From Bacteroides sp. CAG:709 (GTDB lineage: Bacteria; Bacteroidota; Bacteroidia; Bacteroidales; UBA932): 31,698 nucleotides of DNA. The notes below the pieces were generated by a model, which saw only the letters and a program-made list of their open reading frames with translations, did no database searches and was not told the origin of the DNA. Made by a program: the position numbers and the translations under genes. This document shows, piece by piece, positions 8,225 to 17,251 of this stretch (the first letter of the stretch is position 1; each line of letters begins with the position of its first letter). The DNA lies in the NCBI GenBank assembly GCA_000434935.1, contig FR882182.1, forward strand, positions 1-31,698, written 5' to 3'.

Positions 8225-9524
8225 AAATTTTCTATGTGGAATTGCGCTCTTTCTGGGTTGTAACGTTATTTATGCTCAGGATGGAGCCTACAATTCGTAT
8301 TCACCATATTCGATTTTCGGTGTAGGAGACCTCTCCCGTCAAGGCACGTCATACAACAAGAGTATGGGCGGTGTCGGAATTGCGTCCAGAAACAACCGGA
8401 TGATCAATTACCTTAACCCTGCGGCTGTCACGGCCAGGGATACATTGTCATTCATGCTGGATTTCGGCGTTTCCGGAGAAGGAAAGATGTACGAACAGGG
8501 AAATGTGAAATCCGCCAACAATATTTTCAATATCTACGACTTCATATTTACCGTGCCGATTTACAAGAGTTCGGCATTGATTGCGGGTATTACTCCTTAC
8601 AGTTCGCTGGGATATGATTTTTCCCATGATATTACAGACAAGAACCTTATCGCAAGTGCCGGCAACATCAATTACCGTTCTTACGGAAACGGAGGATTGT
8701 ATCAGATTTTTCTTGGCGGCGGAGCCACTTTCTGGAACAAGTTTTCAGTAGGTGCGCAGTTCTTGTACTACTTCGGAAACATGGACAAGTCCACCATTAT
8801 GGATTTCGAAAAGTCTTCGTTCCGTGATGTTTACAGCGGTTATACCTTGAATCTTCATTCATTCGGAGGCAAGTTCGGAGTACAATACGAGCAGTCATTG
8901 AACAATGGACTTTACATGACATTCGGAGCCACGTACAAGACATCGTCCAAACTGCATGGCTATGTAACTGATTACAAGTATGCTACGATTTCCAGCGTGA
9001 GCGATACCCTTCACCACAGCATTGATACCCTCTCTCATGGAAAGGCTACGAAACTTGCAAGCGAATATGGCGTGGGCGTGTCATTGAGGAAAGGCGACAA
9101 ATGGAGAATCGAGTTTGACTATCTCCGTTCTGACTGGACCAAGTCCAATCTTGAGAACACTACCGGTTTTTCCAATGTCGGTGAATCCAAGTTCTCTACG
9201 ACTTTTTCACAGTCCTTCAGGGCCGGATTCGAGATTGTTCCGAACAGAAACGATATCCGTTATTATATGAGAAGGTGTTCTTATAGGGCCGGAGCATATT
9301 ATGACAGAGATTATTACAAGCTTAACGGCAATACGGTAAACTCCTATGGAGTAACTCTAGGTATTACGCTTCCGGTATTCAGATGGTATAACGGAGTGTC
9401 TCTCGGCATCGATTTGGGACAGCGTGGAACTAAAGGCAACAATATGATTAGGGAACGATATGCGATGTTTGTGATTGGCTTCAATATTCATGACATCTGG
9501 TTCCAGAAACCTAAATACGAATAA
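8205..9524 (+). CDS. Putative outer-membrane beta-barrel protein
   Basis: A 439-residue secreted protein of unknown function. I chose the ATG at 8205, which gives a clean signal peptide (positive MSKK, hydrophobic core, cleavage near VIYAQ); the frame also opens at a TTG four codons earlier. After the peptide comes YSPYSIFGVGD, a Gly-rich, early-barrel type segment. The rest shows alternating aromatic and polar residues with many Gly-Tyr pairs, typical of outer-membrane barrels, and ends with FNIHDIWFQKPKYE. In Bacteroides a similar protein follows coaX and precedes TPR and LptC genes, suggesting a role in envelope biogenesis; that is inference. FadL- or PorV-type relatives are possible, but I cannot assign a family. 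Confidence 0.75.
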   Translation: MSKKIIRNFLCGIALFLGCNVIYAQDGAYNSYSPYSIFGVGDLSRQGTSYNKSMGGVGIASRNNRMINYLNPAAVTARDTLSFMLDFGVSGEGKMYEQGNVKSANNIFNIYDFIFTVPIYKSSALIAGITPYSSLGYDFSHDITDKNLIASAGNINYRSYGNGGLYQIFLGGGATFWNKFSVGAQFLYYFGNMDKSTIMDFEKSSFRDVYSGYTLNLHSFGGKFGVQYEQSLNNGLYMTFGATYKTSSKLHGYVTDYKYATISSVSDTLHHSIDTLSHGKATKLASEYGVGVSLRKGDKWRIEFDYLRSDWTKSNLENTTGFSNVGESKFSTTFSQSFRAGFEIVPNRNDIRYYMRRCSYRAGAYYDRDYYKLNGNTVNSYGVTLGITLPVFRWYNGVSLGIDLGQRGTKGNNMIRERYAMFVIGFNIHDIWFQKPKYE

Positions 9525-9542
9525 TTAAAAATATTTATTGAT

Positions 9543-10871
9543 ATGAAAAAAATTGGATTTATCGTCGTATCGGCGGTTTTGATGGTTTTCGGCGGACATG
9601 TCATGTCTGCGCAGGGTAAGTATGGTGCGGACAGCGCTGAGTGTATCAAGTATTTGTCTTATTACAAAGAGTATTACAAGAGCAAGAACTACGATTCAGC
9701 TCTGCCTAACTGGAGAAAGGCTTATTCACTCTGCCCTCCTACTGCTAATCAGACAATGCTTGTGGACGGAACAACTCTTGTCAGAAAATTGATTACCAAG
9801 AATGCAGCCAATGCAGAGTATCGCAACGCTCTCATTGATACATTGTTCTCTATTCACAGGACTCGCGCCGAGTATTATCCTAAATACAAGGTTGTGGCTA
9901 TGAACAATCTCGGTTTCGATATGGCTAATTTCTACAAGAATGACGCACAGAAACTTTTCGAGGGATTGAATGAGGTCATCGCTGCCAACAAGGAACTTAC
10001 CAAGCCTTCAGTTCTCCTCATTGACCTGAATGCGGCAATCCAGATGTATCAGAACAATGAGCTTGATGCAGATGCCCTTATCTCTGTATATCAGAACAAT
10101 ATGGCTTATCTTGAGCAGGCCGTTCCGACAGATGCCAATGCAAAAGAGGATCTCGAGAAGGTGAAAGATGACATGGAAAGCCTTTTCATCAGCAGCAAGG
10201 TTGCAAGCTGCGAGAAGATTCTCGAGGTTTATACTCCTAGATATGAGGCTGCTCCTGAGGATCTTGCACTCGTTTCCAATATCGTGAAGATGATGAGTTC
10301 AGCAGATGATTGTACTGACAATGACTTGTACCTCAATGCTGCTACATCACTCCACAAGCTTCAGCCTTCTTCACAGTCAGCTTACTTCCTTTACAAGTTG
10401 AATGCTGCAAGAGGAAACTTCGATGAGGCTGTCAAGTATATATCAGAGGCATTGACTTATCCTGAAATCAGCGTGGAAACAGCTGCTGACTACAACTATG
10501 AGGCTGCTACATTCTGCGTGAAGAACGGTAAGAACGCCAAGGCACTTGAGTTTGCCAACAAATCAATGGAACTTGCTGACTCTTACAAGGGTAAGGCATA
10601 CTTCCTCATAGGAACCATTTGGGGTGCAACTACTTGCGGAGGTGATGAAATCAGCAGACGCGCTCCTTATTGGGTTGCTTATGATTATATGGCTAAAGCC
10701 AAGGAGGCTGATCCTTCACTTGCTGAGGATTGCAACAGAATGATGTCCCAGTACAGGGTTTACTTCCCTCAGACAGCTGAAGCGTTCATGTATGACCTTA
10801 CTGACGGCAAGCCTTACAAGGTATCTTGCAACGGCATGACAGCCAATACTACAGTAAGAACTCAGAAATAA
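9543..10871 (+). CDS. Secreted TPR-like protein
   Basis: The 442-residue product begins with a signal peptide (MKKIGFIVVSAVLMVFGG, cleavage probably after VMSAQ). The mature part is helical and repetitive, with TPR-like segments: YYKSKNYDSALPNWRKAYSLCPP near the start, then NAARGNFDEAVKYISEALTYPE and KNGKNAKALEFANKSMELA toward the C terminus. TPR proteins are scaffolds, so this one probably works in the periplasm as a binding partner of envelope proteins. It lies 18 bases after the outer-membrane protein and 8 bases before the likely lptC start, in what looks like one operon. Its exact partner is unknown. Confidence 0.8.
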   Translation: MKKIGFIVVSAVLMVFGGHVMSAQGKYGADSAECIKYLSYYKEYYKSKNYDSALPNWRKAYSLCPPTANQTMLVDGTTLVRKLITKNAANAEYRNALIDTLFSIHRTRAEYYPKYKVVAMNNLGFDMANFYKNDAQKLFEGLNEVIAANKELTKPSVLLIDLNAAIQMYQNNELDADALISVYQNNMAYLEQAVPTDANAKEDLEKVKDDMESLFISSKVASCEKILEVYTPRYEAAPEDLALVSNIVKMMSSADDCTDNDLYLNAATSLHKLQPSSQSAYFLYKLNAARGNFDEAVKYISEALTYPEISVETAADYNYEAATFCVKNGKNAKALEFANKSMELADSYKGKAYFLIGTIWGATTCGGDEISRRAPYWVAYDYMAKAKEADPSLAEDCNRMMSQYRVYFPQTAEAFMYDLTDGKPYKVSCNGMTANTTVRTQK

Positions 10872-10879
10872 TATTCTTC

Positions 10880-11509
10880 TTGAAGAATTATGGAAATATC
10901 AAGACGATGATAGCAACTGCATTTGCGGTTGCTTTCGTCGTCTATTCATGTAAATCAGGATTGTCTGAAGCCGGAAAACTGGATTTGTCAGCCACTCCCC
11001 TGCAGATTGTCGACAGCATGAATATGGTACAGACCAATAAAGGGAAAATCGAAATGCGTGTCGTCACAGGACAGATGCAGCGTTTCGACAATGATTCTGT
11101 ATCACGTGAATATTTTCCGGAGGGAATGTGGGTGTACGCCTATACTGACGATGAAGTGCTGGAGTCTACCATAGTTTCCGATGAGGCCAGCCACGAAAAG
11201 AGGAAAGATTCCGGAGAAGAAATCTGGATGGCTTTCGGCAATGTGGTGGTGAAAAACATTGTGAAACAGCAGACTATGGAGACTGATACCATATACTGGG
11301 ACAGGACCAAGAAGGAGATATATACAGACTGTTATGTCAGGATGTACTCCCCCGACGGTTTTATGCAGGGCTATGGAATGCGCTCCGATGAGAGGGCCAG
11401 AAACTCCATAATAATGAAGCCTTTCAACAATTTCGCGGTGGTGGTCAAGGATACGACCGAGGTCTTGATAGATTCGGCCAATTTTATAGGTCCATTACTA
11501 AAAAAATAA
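10880..11509 (+). CDS. lptC: LPS export periplasmic protein LptC (lipoprotein form)
   Basis: LptC takes LPS from the LptBFG transporter and hands it to the LptA bridge. The open frame reaches back into the TPR gene, but the TTG at 10880 gives the best N terminus: Lys-containing start, hydrophobic stretch, then VVYSC as a lipobox with Cys as the lipidated residue. An ATG at 10907 is possible but leaves no charged n-region. With TTG the product has 209 residues. The rest matches the LptC/OstA-like beta-jellyroll pattern, for example YFPEGMWVYAYTDD, ESTIVSDEA, and TDTIYWDRTKKEIYTD followed by GMRSDERARN, the separate-strand motif of the fold. Neighbouring envelope genes agree. The next gene starts 72 bases downstream after a promoter-like site. 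Confidence 0.85.
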   Translation: MKNYGNIKTMIATAFAVAFVVYSCKSGLSEAGKLDLSATPLQIVDSMNMVQTNKGKIEMRVVTGQMQRFDNDSVSREYFPEGMWVYAYTDDEVLESTIVSDEASHEKRKDSGEEIWMAFGNVVVKNIVKQQTMETDTIYWDRTKKEIYTDCYVRMYSPDGFMQGYGMRSDERARNSIIMKPFNNFAVVVKDTTEVLIDSANFIGPLLKK

Positions 11510-11511
11510 TG

Positions 11512-11539
11512 TTGGTTTCATGGAAAATTACTATCTTCG
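11512..11539 (+). promoter_or_regulatory. Possible promoter for ppiD
   Basis: TTG at 11512-11514 and TATCTTCG at 11532-11539 (one base from TAnnTTTG) are spaced by 17 bases in the 72-base gap after lptC, about 42 bases before the ppiD ATG. The match is moderate. Confidence 0.4.
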
Positions 11540-11581
11540 TACCCCCAATAATATGTAAATAAATTAAACAATTATAACACA

Positions 11582-13675
11582 ATGGCGGTTCTTGAAAAGT
11601 TACGCGTTAAATTCGGCATGGCGGTATCCATTATTATCGCTATCGGCCTGTTATCATTCATTATAGACCCGAATGAAGTAATCTCCGCTTTCAATGGAAT
11701 GTCATCCAAATATGACGTAGGCGAGATTAACGGCAAGTCGGTGTCCTATAATAACTTCCAGGAGGATATCCAGAAGTTTACCACTATCAATGAGTTCATG
11801 ACAGGTTCTTCGGCTCAGGGCGCTGAGCAGCAGGCACAGATCAGAAATGCAGCATGGCAGGACCTTATCTATAGATATCTTTTCGATGAGAAGGCTGCAG
11901 AGGCAGGACTCAAGGTAGGCGATGCAGAGTTGCTCGACCTTACCACCGGGAACATGATTTCCCCTCTTATTGCGCAGAATCCGGCTTTCCTCGATGAAAA
12001 CGGAAATTTCTCCAAGGCAAATCTTGTCCAGTTGGTCAACAATCTGGATTCTGACCAGAGCGGAAGCTTGAGACTTTACTGGAATTATCTCCAGAGCTCA
12101 ATTTATAACCAGCAGCTCTTCTCCAAGTACAATTCTCTCTTCACGCAGAGCAATGTGGTTACCCCTATGATGCTCAAGAGAACTGTAGCGGAGAACAACA
12201 ATACTTCAGACGTCGAGTTCGTGATGGTTCCTTTCGGATATCAGCAGGATTCTTCTATCGTAGTGTCTGACAGCGAGATAAAGAGCTATTACAATTCTCA
12301 CAAGAAGTTCTACAAGCAGCAGGCAAGCCGCGATATCGAGTATGTCGTATACGAGGTGAAACCATCTGACAAGGATGTTGCTGCAGAAGGAAAGAAAGTA
12401 GCTGACCTTTACAATGAGTTCGCTGCTGCCGAGAACATCAAGTCTTTCCTCATGAAGAACTCTGACAAGCCTTACGAAAATATTTTCTACAAACCTGGCG
12501 ACCTCAAGACCGTTTCTCCTGAAATCGAGGAGTTCGTATGGAACGGCAACGGTGAAGTTTCCGGTGTTATCGAGAAAGGCAATGATTTCTATGTAGCAAG
12601 AATCATGGACACCAAGATGGTTCCGGATTCAGTTTATGTAAGACATATTTTGCTCCAGGGAGACAATGCGGAGAAAGAGGCAGACAGCCTCAAGACTGTC
12701 ATCGCCAATGGCGGCAACTTCTCTTCCATAGCATCACTTTATTCTTCAGACAAGAACTCTGCTGCTGACGGAGAGAAAGGCAATATCGGCTGGATGACCC
12801 AGACTTATATGATTCCTGGTTTCGAGTCCGTTCTTACCGCACAGAAGAATGTTCCTTTCGTTCTCAAGACCAACTATGGTGTTCATGTAGTGGAAGTTAC
12901 CAAGACTACCGCTCCTGTTCTCAAGAAGAAGGTTGCTCTTCTCGTGAAAGAGACTCTTGCAAGCAAGGAAACATTCCAGGCTGCTTATGCTAAGGCCAAC
13001 CAGTTCGCTGTGATGGCTGCCGGCAAGTATGAGAACTATAGAAAGGCTGTGGATTCACTCGGAGTTTATTCTCATCCTGTTAACAATATGATTGAGGGTA
13101 CCGACAGACTTGGAGCTATCGAGAATACCAAGGAAGTTGCACGCTGGGCTTATGAGAACAAGGTAGGCAAGGTTTCCAACATCATTACTGTAGACAACGC
13201 TTACTTCATCATCGCTACTGTACGTGGCATCCACAAGGAAGGCTATGCTACAGTCAAGGAAGTGGCTTCTTCTATCAAACAGCAGCTTTACTATGAGAAA
13301 CTTGCTGAGAAGAAGGCTGCCGAGGTGGCTGAGAAAATCAATGGTTTGAATGATCTTCAGGCAATTGCAGAGAAACTCGGTACTACCGTAAGCACACAGT
13401 CCGGTGTAGCATTCTCTTCAATGACTTCACAGGGATTGGATCCTAAGTTCATCGGTGCCGTTTCGGTTGCTCCAGTGGACAAGATCAGCGCTCCTGTAGC
13501 GGGTTCTATCGGTGTATATGTATTCAAGGTTACCGGCCGTGATACAGGTTCTTTCTACACTGAGGATGATGCCAAGACCAGACAGTCTCAGATGGCAATG
13601 TATTCTTCACAGATGATTATCCCTGTAATGATGCAGGAGGCAGACGTGAAGGATAATAGAAACAGATTCTATTAG
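11582..13675 (+). CDS. ppiD: Membrane-anchored peptidylprolyl isomerase, PpiD/SurA-like
   Basis: A 697-residue periplasmic foldase. An N-terminal anchor (MAVSIIIAIGLLSFIID after a basic start) is followed by a SurA_N-like helical chaperone region to about residue 340. A parvulin-type PPIase domain lies near 352-445 (RHILLQGDN, NFSSIASLYSSD, GEKGNIGWM, GFESVLTA, TNYGVHVVEV). A second partner-like helical region closes the protein. The size and layout match PpiD rather than SurA, which has two parvulin domains. It sits after lptC in an envelope cluster, as in Bacteroides. A strong terminator follows 25 bases after the stop. Cell function is inferred from the family; I assign the gene symbol on architecture. 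Confidence 0.9.
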   Translation: MAVLEKLRVKFGMAVSIIIAIGLLSFIIDPNEVISAFNGMSSKYDVGEINGKSVSYNNFQEDIQKFTTINEFMTGSSAQGAEQQAQIRNAAWQDLIYRYLFDEKAAEAGLKVGDAELLDLTTGNMISPLIAQNPAFLDENGNFSKANLVQLVNNLDSDQSGSLRLYWNYLQSSIYNQQLFSKYNSLFTQSNVVTPMMLKRTVAENNNTSDVEFVMVPFGYQQDSSIVVSDSEIKSYYNSHKKFYKQQASRDIEYVVYEVKPSDKDVAAEGKKVADLYNEFAAAENIKSFLMKNSDKPYENIFYKPGDLKTVSPEIEEFVWNGNGEVSGVIEKGNDFYVARIMDTKMVPDSVYVRHILLQGDNAEKEADSLKTVIANGGNFSSIASLYSSDKNSAADGEKGNIGWMTQTYMIPGFESVLTAQKNVPFVLKTNYGVHVVEVTKTTAPVLKKKVALLVKETLASKETFQAAYAKANQFAVMAAGKYENYRKAVDSLGVYSHPVNNMIEGTDRLGAIENTKEVARWAYENKVGKVSNIITVDNAYFIIATVRGIHKEGYATVKEVASSIKQQLYYEKLAEKKAAEVAEKINGLNDLQAIAEKLGTTVSTQSGVAFSSMTSQGLDPKFIGAVSVAPVDKISAPVAGSIGVYVFKVTGRDTGSFYTEDDAKTRQSQMAMYSSQMIIPVMMQEADVKDNRNRFY

Positions 13676-13700
13676 TAGTCAGCTACTTATAAACATAAAA

Positions 13701-13737
13701 ACAGACCGCTCGGGAATTCTTGAGCGGTCTGTTTTTA
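13701..13737. terminator. Bidirectional terminator between ppiD and ychF
   Basis: A perfect 11-bp stem pairs ACAGACCGCTC (13701-13711) with GAGCGGTCTGT (13722-13732), loop of 10 bases, followed by a T-run on the plus strand and preceded by an A-run, which is a T-run on the minus strand. It can therefore serve both ppiD (plus) and ychF (minus). Confidence 0.92.
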
Positions 13738-13751
13738 TATTATATTTTTAC

Positions 13752-13774
13752 GGAGACTGATTTGCACAGTCTCC
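13752..13774. repeat. Small hairpin downstream of ychF
   Basis: GGAGACTG (13752-13759) pairs with CAGTCTCC (13767-13774), with a seven-base loop. There is no proper T-run after it in either direction, so it is not a good intrinsic terminator alone. It might be a pause or stabilising hairpin between the ychF stop and the true terminator. Confidence 0.5.
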
Positions 13775-13782
13775 ATTATATA

Positions 13783-14883
13783 TTAGACATTGAACAGGAA
13801 GTGCATGATGTCGCCGTCCTGGACGATGTATTCCTTGCCCTCTGTAGCAAGCTTTCCGGCGGCCCTTACGGCAGCCTCTGACTTGTAGTTGATGAAATCC
13901 TCGTATTTGATGACTTCGGCGCGTATAAAGCCTTTTTCAAAGTCCGAATGGATGACACCGGCAGCTTTCGGAGCCTTGTCTCCCTTGTTTATGGTCCATG
14001 CGCGGCACTCATCTGCACCGGCAGTGAAGAAAGTCTGGAGACCGAGCAGTTTATATGCTCCCTGGATCAGCCTTGCGGAACCTGACTCCTCAAGTCCCAT
14101 CTCATCCAGAAACATCTTTCTGTCCTCATAACTCTCCATTTCCGCAATATCGGACTCGGTTCTCGCAGAAATGATGAGAATTTCAGCATTCTCATCCTTG
14201 GTAGCCTCACGGACAGCATCTACATAAGCATTGCCGTTTACGGCGGAACTGTCATCTACATTGCAGACATACATTACCGGCTTGTTGGTAAGCAGGAAGA
14301 GGTCGTGAGCCATTGCTTCCTCATCAGCGCCTAGTTCTACTGTACGGCAAGACTTGCCTGCCTCCAATGCGCTCTTATATCTGAGAAGCAGGTCCAAAAG
14401 CTTCTTCGCATCCTTGTCTCCCCCGGTATTAGCCTGTTTCTGAACCTTTGCAATACGGCTTTCTACGGTTTCCAAATCCTTGATTTGCAATTCGGTATCC
14501 ACAACCTCCTTATCCCTGACAGGGTCCACGGAACCATCCACATGCACGATATTGTTATCATCGAAACACCTCAGCACATGAAGAATGGCATCAGTTTCAC
14601 GGATATTTGCAAGGAATTGGTTTCCAAGACCTTCGCCTTTGCTAGCACCTTTCACGAGGCCGGCGATATCCACGATGTCGACAGTTGCCGGCACTACCCT
14701 CTTCGGGTTGCACAAGTCAGCAAGAGCCTCAAGTCTTTTATCAGGAACATTTGTGGAGCCGAGATTAGGCTCGATCGTACAGAAAGGAAAATTGGCGCTC
14801 TGGGCCTTTCCCGAGCTGATACAGTTGAACAATGTGGACTTGCCCACGTTCGGCAGTCCTACAATACCGCATTTAAGTGACAT
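13783..14883 (-). CDS. ychF: Ribosome-associated ATPase/GTPase YchF
   Basis: A conserved P-loop NTPase of the Obg group that binds ribosomes and hydrolyses ATP in preference to GTP in characterised bacteria. The 366 residues begin with MSLKCGIVGLPNVGKSTLFN (P-loop GLPNVGKST). Further motifs are DIVDIAGLVKGASKGEGLGNQF (G3 region) and YVCNVDDSS, the altered NKxD-type motif that explains ATP preference. A TGS-type domain closes the protein (TFFTAGADECRAWTI, FIRAEVIKYEDFI). Length and motifs are standard. It runs against the surrounding plus-strand genes and has its own promoter box at 14915-14922. Confidence 0.96.
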   Translation of the reverse strand: MSLKCGIVGLPNVGKSTLFNCISSGKAQSANFPFCTIEPNLGSTNVPDKRLEALADLCNPKRVVPATVDIVDIAGLVKGASKGEGLGNQFLANIRETDAILHVLRCFDDNNIVHVDGSVDPVRDKEVVDTELQIKDLETVESRIAKVQKQANTGGDKDAKKLLDLLLRYKSALEAGKSCRTVELGADEEAMAHDLFLLTNKPVMYVCNVDDSSAVNGNAYVDAVREATKDENAEILIISARTESDIAEMESYEDRKMFLDEMGLEESGSARLIQGAYKLLGLQTFFTAGADECRAWTINKGDKAPKAAGVIHSDFEKGFIRAEVIKYEDFINYKSEAAVRAAGKLATEGKEYIVQDGDIMHFLFNV

Positions 14884-14914
14884 ATATTAATACTCTATTT
14901 TCAATATTGGACTG

Positions 14915-14922
14915 CAAAGGTA
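14915..14922 (-). promoter_or_regulatory. -7 promoter box for ychF
   Basis: On the minus strand this is TACCTTTG, a perfect TAnnTTTG match 32 bases upstream of the ychF ATG. It is followed by a purine-rich sequence and sits in the 128-base divergent spacer. Confidence 0.6.
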
Positions 14923-15011
14923 GCAATAAATGATATTCTTATGGATTAATTTTATGATTTTTAACTCTTTTCCGGAATGAATTGATGACATTTGCGAAAA
15001 AATATGAGACT

Positions 15012-15983
15012 ATGAAAATCCGGACGACTATTCTGGCGGCATTGATTGCCACTACATTGAACTTATCCGCGCAAGCGCAGTACGAAGACAGGATTCTGTC
15101 AATGTTCTGGAATCTGGAAAATTTCTTCAGCTACAAGGACGACGGGACAGGGGAGGCTGACCACGAATTCAGCGCAGAAGGAAAAAGGCATTGGACCTCC
15201 TCGCGATTCTATGCCAAATGCTCGGCAATTTCCAAGGCCCTGTTCTGGACAGGCGATTCGTTCGGGTCAATGCCGGACGTCATCGGCGTGGCGGAAGTGG
15301 AAAACAGGGAAGTGCTTCAGAGACTTATAAATACGGCCGGATTGAGGAAGGAAAAATACTCCATTGTACATTATGATTCACCCGACAAGAGAGGAATAGA
15401 TGTGGCACTGCTGTGGAAACGGGAGAATCTGGAATTATTGTCTTCGAAAGCCTGCCATGTCCAGGGAATGGCCACGCGGGACATTCTTCTGGCCAGGATG
15501 CGGAACAAGCTGGACGGTGAAGAAATGGCATTCATTGTCGTGCATCTTCCTTCCAAATATGGAGGAGGAAAAACGGCATGGAAGAGGGAAAAAGCTGCTG
15601 AAAGATTGAGGCAAGTAGCTGATTCAGTGTATGATGAGGGTTGTAAAAGAATCATTGTAATGGGAGATTTCAATGATGTTCCTTCGGCGGAGGCGTTCGC
15701 CCGGCTGAGTCCGCTTCTTGTCAATGTCTCTGAAGAATTGGACAAAAAAGGAGAGGGGACGATACGCTTCAACGGGAAGTGGAATCTGATAGATATGTTC
15801 TGGACGACTGCGGATTTGGCCGACAGTACATTGATGCATATTGTCAAAATTCCGTTTCTTATGGTACGGGACAGACAAATGTCGGGCGAAAAGCCGTTGC
15901 GGACATATCTTGGCCCAAGATATGCCGGGGGAGTGAGCGATCATTGTCCTGTAGTTCTCGAAATATATTGTAGGAAAAAATGA
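15012..15983 (+). CDS. Secreted endonuclease/exonuclease/phosphatase (EEP) family protein
   Basis: A 323-residue hydrolase of the EEP superfamily, which includes DNases, phosphodiesterases and phospholipases. The ATG at 15012 gives a good signal peptide (MKIRTTILAALIATTLNLSAQAQ); the frame opens earlier at 14982 without benefit. Catalytic motifs are all present: WNLENFF, the Glu in GVAEVENRE, RGIDVALLWK, the His in VVHLPSK, GDFNDVPS and SDHCPV. The signal peptide places it outside the cytoplasm, probably in the periplasm. The substrate cannot be read from the sequence; nucleic acid or a phosphodiester is likely. The gene stands alone, with 98 bases to galK downstream. Confidence 0.88.
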   Translation: MKIRTTILAALIATTLNLSAQAQYEDRILSMFWNLENFFSYKDDGTGEADHEFSAEGKRHWTSSRFYAKCSAISKALFWTGDSFGSMPDVIGVAEVENREVLQRLINTAGLRKEKYSIVHYDSPDKRGIDVALLWKRENLELLSSKACHVQGMATRDILLARMRNKLDGEEMAFIVVHLPSKYGGGKTAWKREKAAERLRQVADSVYDEGCKRIIVMGDFNDVPSAEAFARLSPLLVNVSEELDKKGEGTIRFNGKWNLIDMFWTTADLADSTLMHIVKIPFLMVRDRQMSGEKPLRTYLGPRYAGGVSDHCPVVLEIYCRKK

Positions 15984-15993
15984 TAATTATATA

Positions 15994-16001
15994 TAAATTT
16001 G
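15994..16001 (+). promoter_or_regulatory. -7 promoter box for galK
   Basis: TAAATTTG is a perfect TAnnTTTG box, with TTG at 15968-15970 and a 23-base spacer. This predicts a leader of about 75 bases before the galK ATG; no riboswitch-like fold was recognised in it. Confidence 0.55.
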
Positions 16002-16081
16002 CTATGAAGTTTTCTATAGCATAAAACCATGGGGTACTTCACGAAAATGGTTGTAAAATTTAACAAACCACATATCTTATT

Positions 16082-17239
16082 ATGGAAATGAAATCTAGAA
16101 TTCAGGAGAAATTCAAGACCCTGTATGGAACGGATGGCGAAATGTTCGCATCTGCCGGACGTATCAACCTTATCGGAGAGCATACCGACTATAATGGCGG
16201 TTATGTATTCCCGGGAGCTATCGACAAAGGTATCATAGCTGAAATGAAATTGAACGGAACTGACAAGGTTCATGCTTATTCTCTTGATTATGATGAATAT
16301 GTAGAGTTCGGACTGAATGAGGAAGACAAACCTCAGCAGAGCTGGGCAAGATATATATTCGGTGTCTGCCGCGAGACATTGAAAAGAGGCGGAAAAGTAG
16401 AAGGATTCGATACTGTATTTGCAGGAGACGTTCCTCTCGGAGCCGGACTTTCTTCTTCAGCTGCACTCGAAAGTACATTTGCTTATGCTATCAACTATCT
16501 GTTCAACAACATGATAGATAAGTTTGATTTGGCGAAGATCGGCCAGGCTACAGAACATAACTATTGCGGTGTAAACTGCGGCATCATGGACCAGTTCGCT
16601 TCTGTATTCGGAAAGAAGGGAAGTCTCATCAGACTTAACTGCAAGACATTGGAATACAAATATTTCCCGTTCGATCCTGTCCAGGCCGGATATAAGCTCG
16701 TGCTCGTGGACTCTTGCGTAAAACATGAACTTGCTTCATCTGCATACAACAAGAGACGTCAGTCTTGCGAGAACGTATGCGCTGCCATCAGAAAGAACCA
16801 TAGCGATGTGGAATTCCTCAGCGATGCGAAACGTGTATGGCTGGAGGAAGTGCGCGACCTCGTTCCGGAGGAGGATTTCCTCAGGGCAGAATATGTAATC
16901 GGTGAGGTGCAGCGTGTTCTTGACGTTTGCGACGCTCTCGAAAGAGGTGATTATGAGACAGTCGGTGAAATGATGTATCAGACACATTTCGGTCTCAGCC
17001 GTCTCTATGAGGTAAGCTGCGCAGAACTTGACTTCCTGAACCAGCTCGCACGCAAATGCGACGTTACCGGTTCACGTGTGATGGGCGGAGGCTTCGGCGG
17101 ATGCACCATCAACCTCGTGAAAGAAGAATTCTACGATAACTTCATTAATACAGCTATCGAAAAATTCAGCGAGAAGTTCGGCCATGCACCTAAGATTTAC
17201 GATGTAGTCATCAGCGACGGTGCCAGAAAACTTGAATAA
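16082..17239 (+). CDS. galK: Galactokinase
   Basis: Phosphorylates alpha-D-galactose to galactose 1-phosphate in the Leloir pathway. The 385-residue GHMP kinase has the galactokinase signature GRINLIGEHTDYNGGYVFP at about residues 26-43, the ATP-binding motif PLGAGLSSSAALE near 120-132 and GGGFGGCTI near 335-343. Length is typical. The paired mutarotase gene galM is present about 9 kb away at 26051, but galT and galE are not in the window. The gene converges with the CpXC gene; the stops are only 12 bases apart. Its likely terminator lies inside that neighbour. Confidence 0.96.
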   Translation: MEMKSRIQEKFKTLYGTDGEMFASAGRINLIGEHTDYNGGYVFPGAIDKGIIAEMKLNGTDKVHAYSLDYDEYVEFGLNEEDKPQQSWARYIFGVCRETLKRGGKVEGFDTVFAGDVPLGAGLSSSAALESTFAYAINYLFNNMIDKFDLAKIGQATEHNYCGVNCGIMDQFASVFGKKGSLIRLNCKTLEYKYFPFDPVQAGYKLVLVDSCVKHELASSAYNKRRQSCENVCAAIRKNHSDVEFLSDAKRVWLEEVRDLVPEEDFLRAEYVIGEVQRVLDVCDALERGDYETVGEMMYQTHFGLSRLYEVSCAELDFLNQLARKCDVTGSRVMGGGFGGCTINLVKEEFYDNFINTAIEKFSEKFGHAPKIYDVVISDGARKLE

Positions 17240-17251
17240 TAAACCGGATGG

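Noticed and set aside
13752..13774. Hairpin considered as a terminator of ychF
   Set aside because: It lacks a T-run on the minus strand; the stronger hairpin at 13701-13732 has one.
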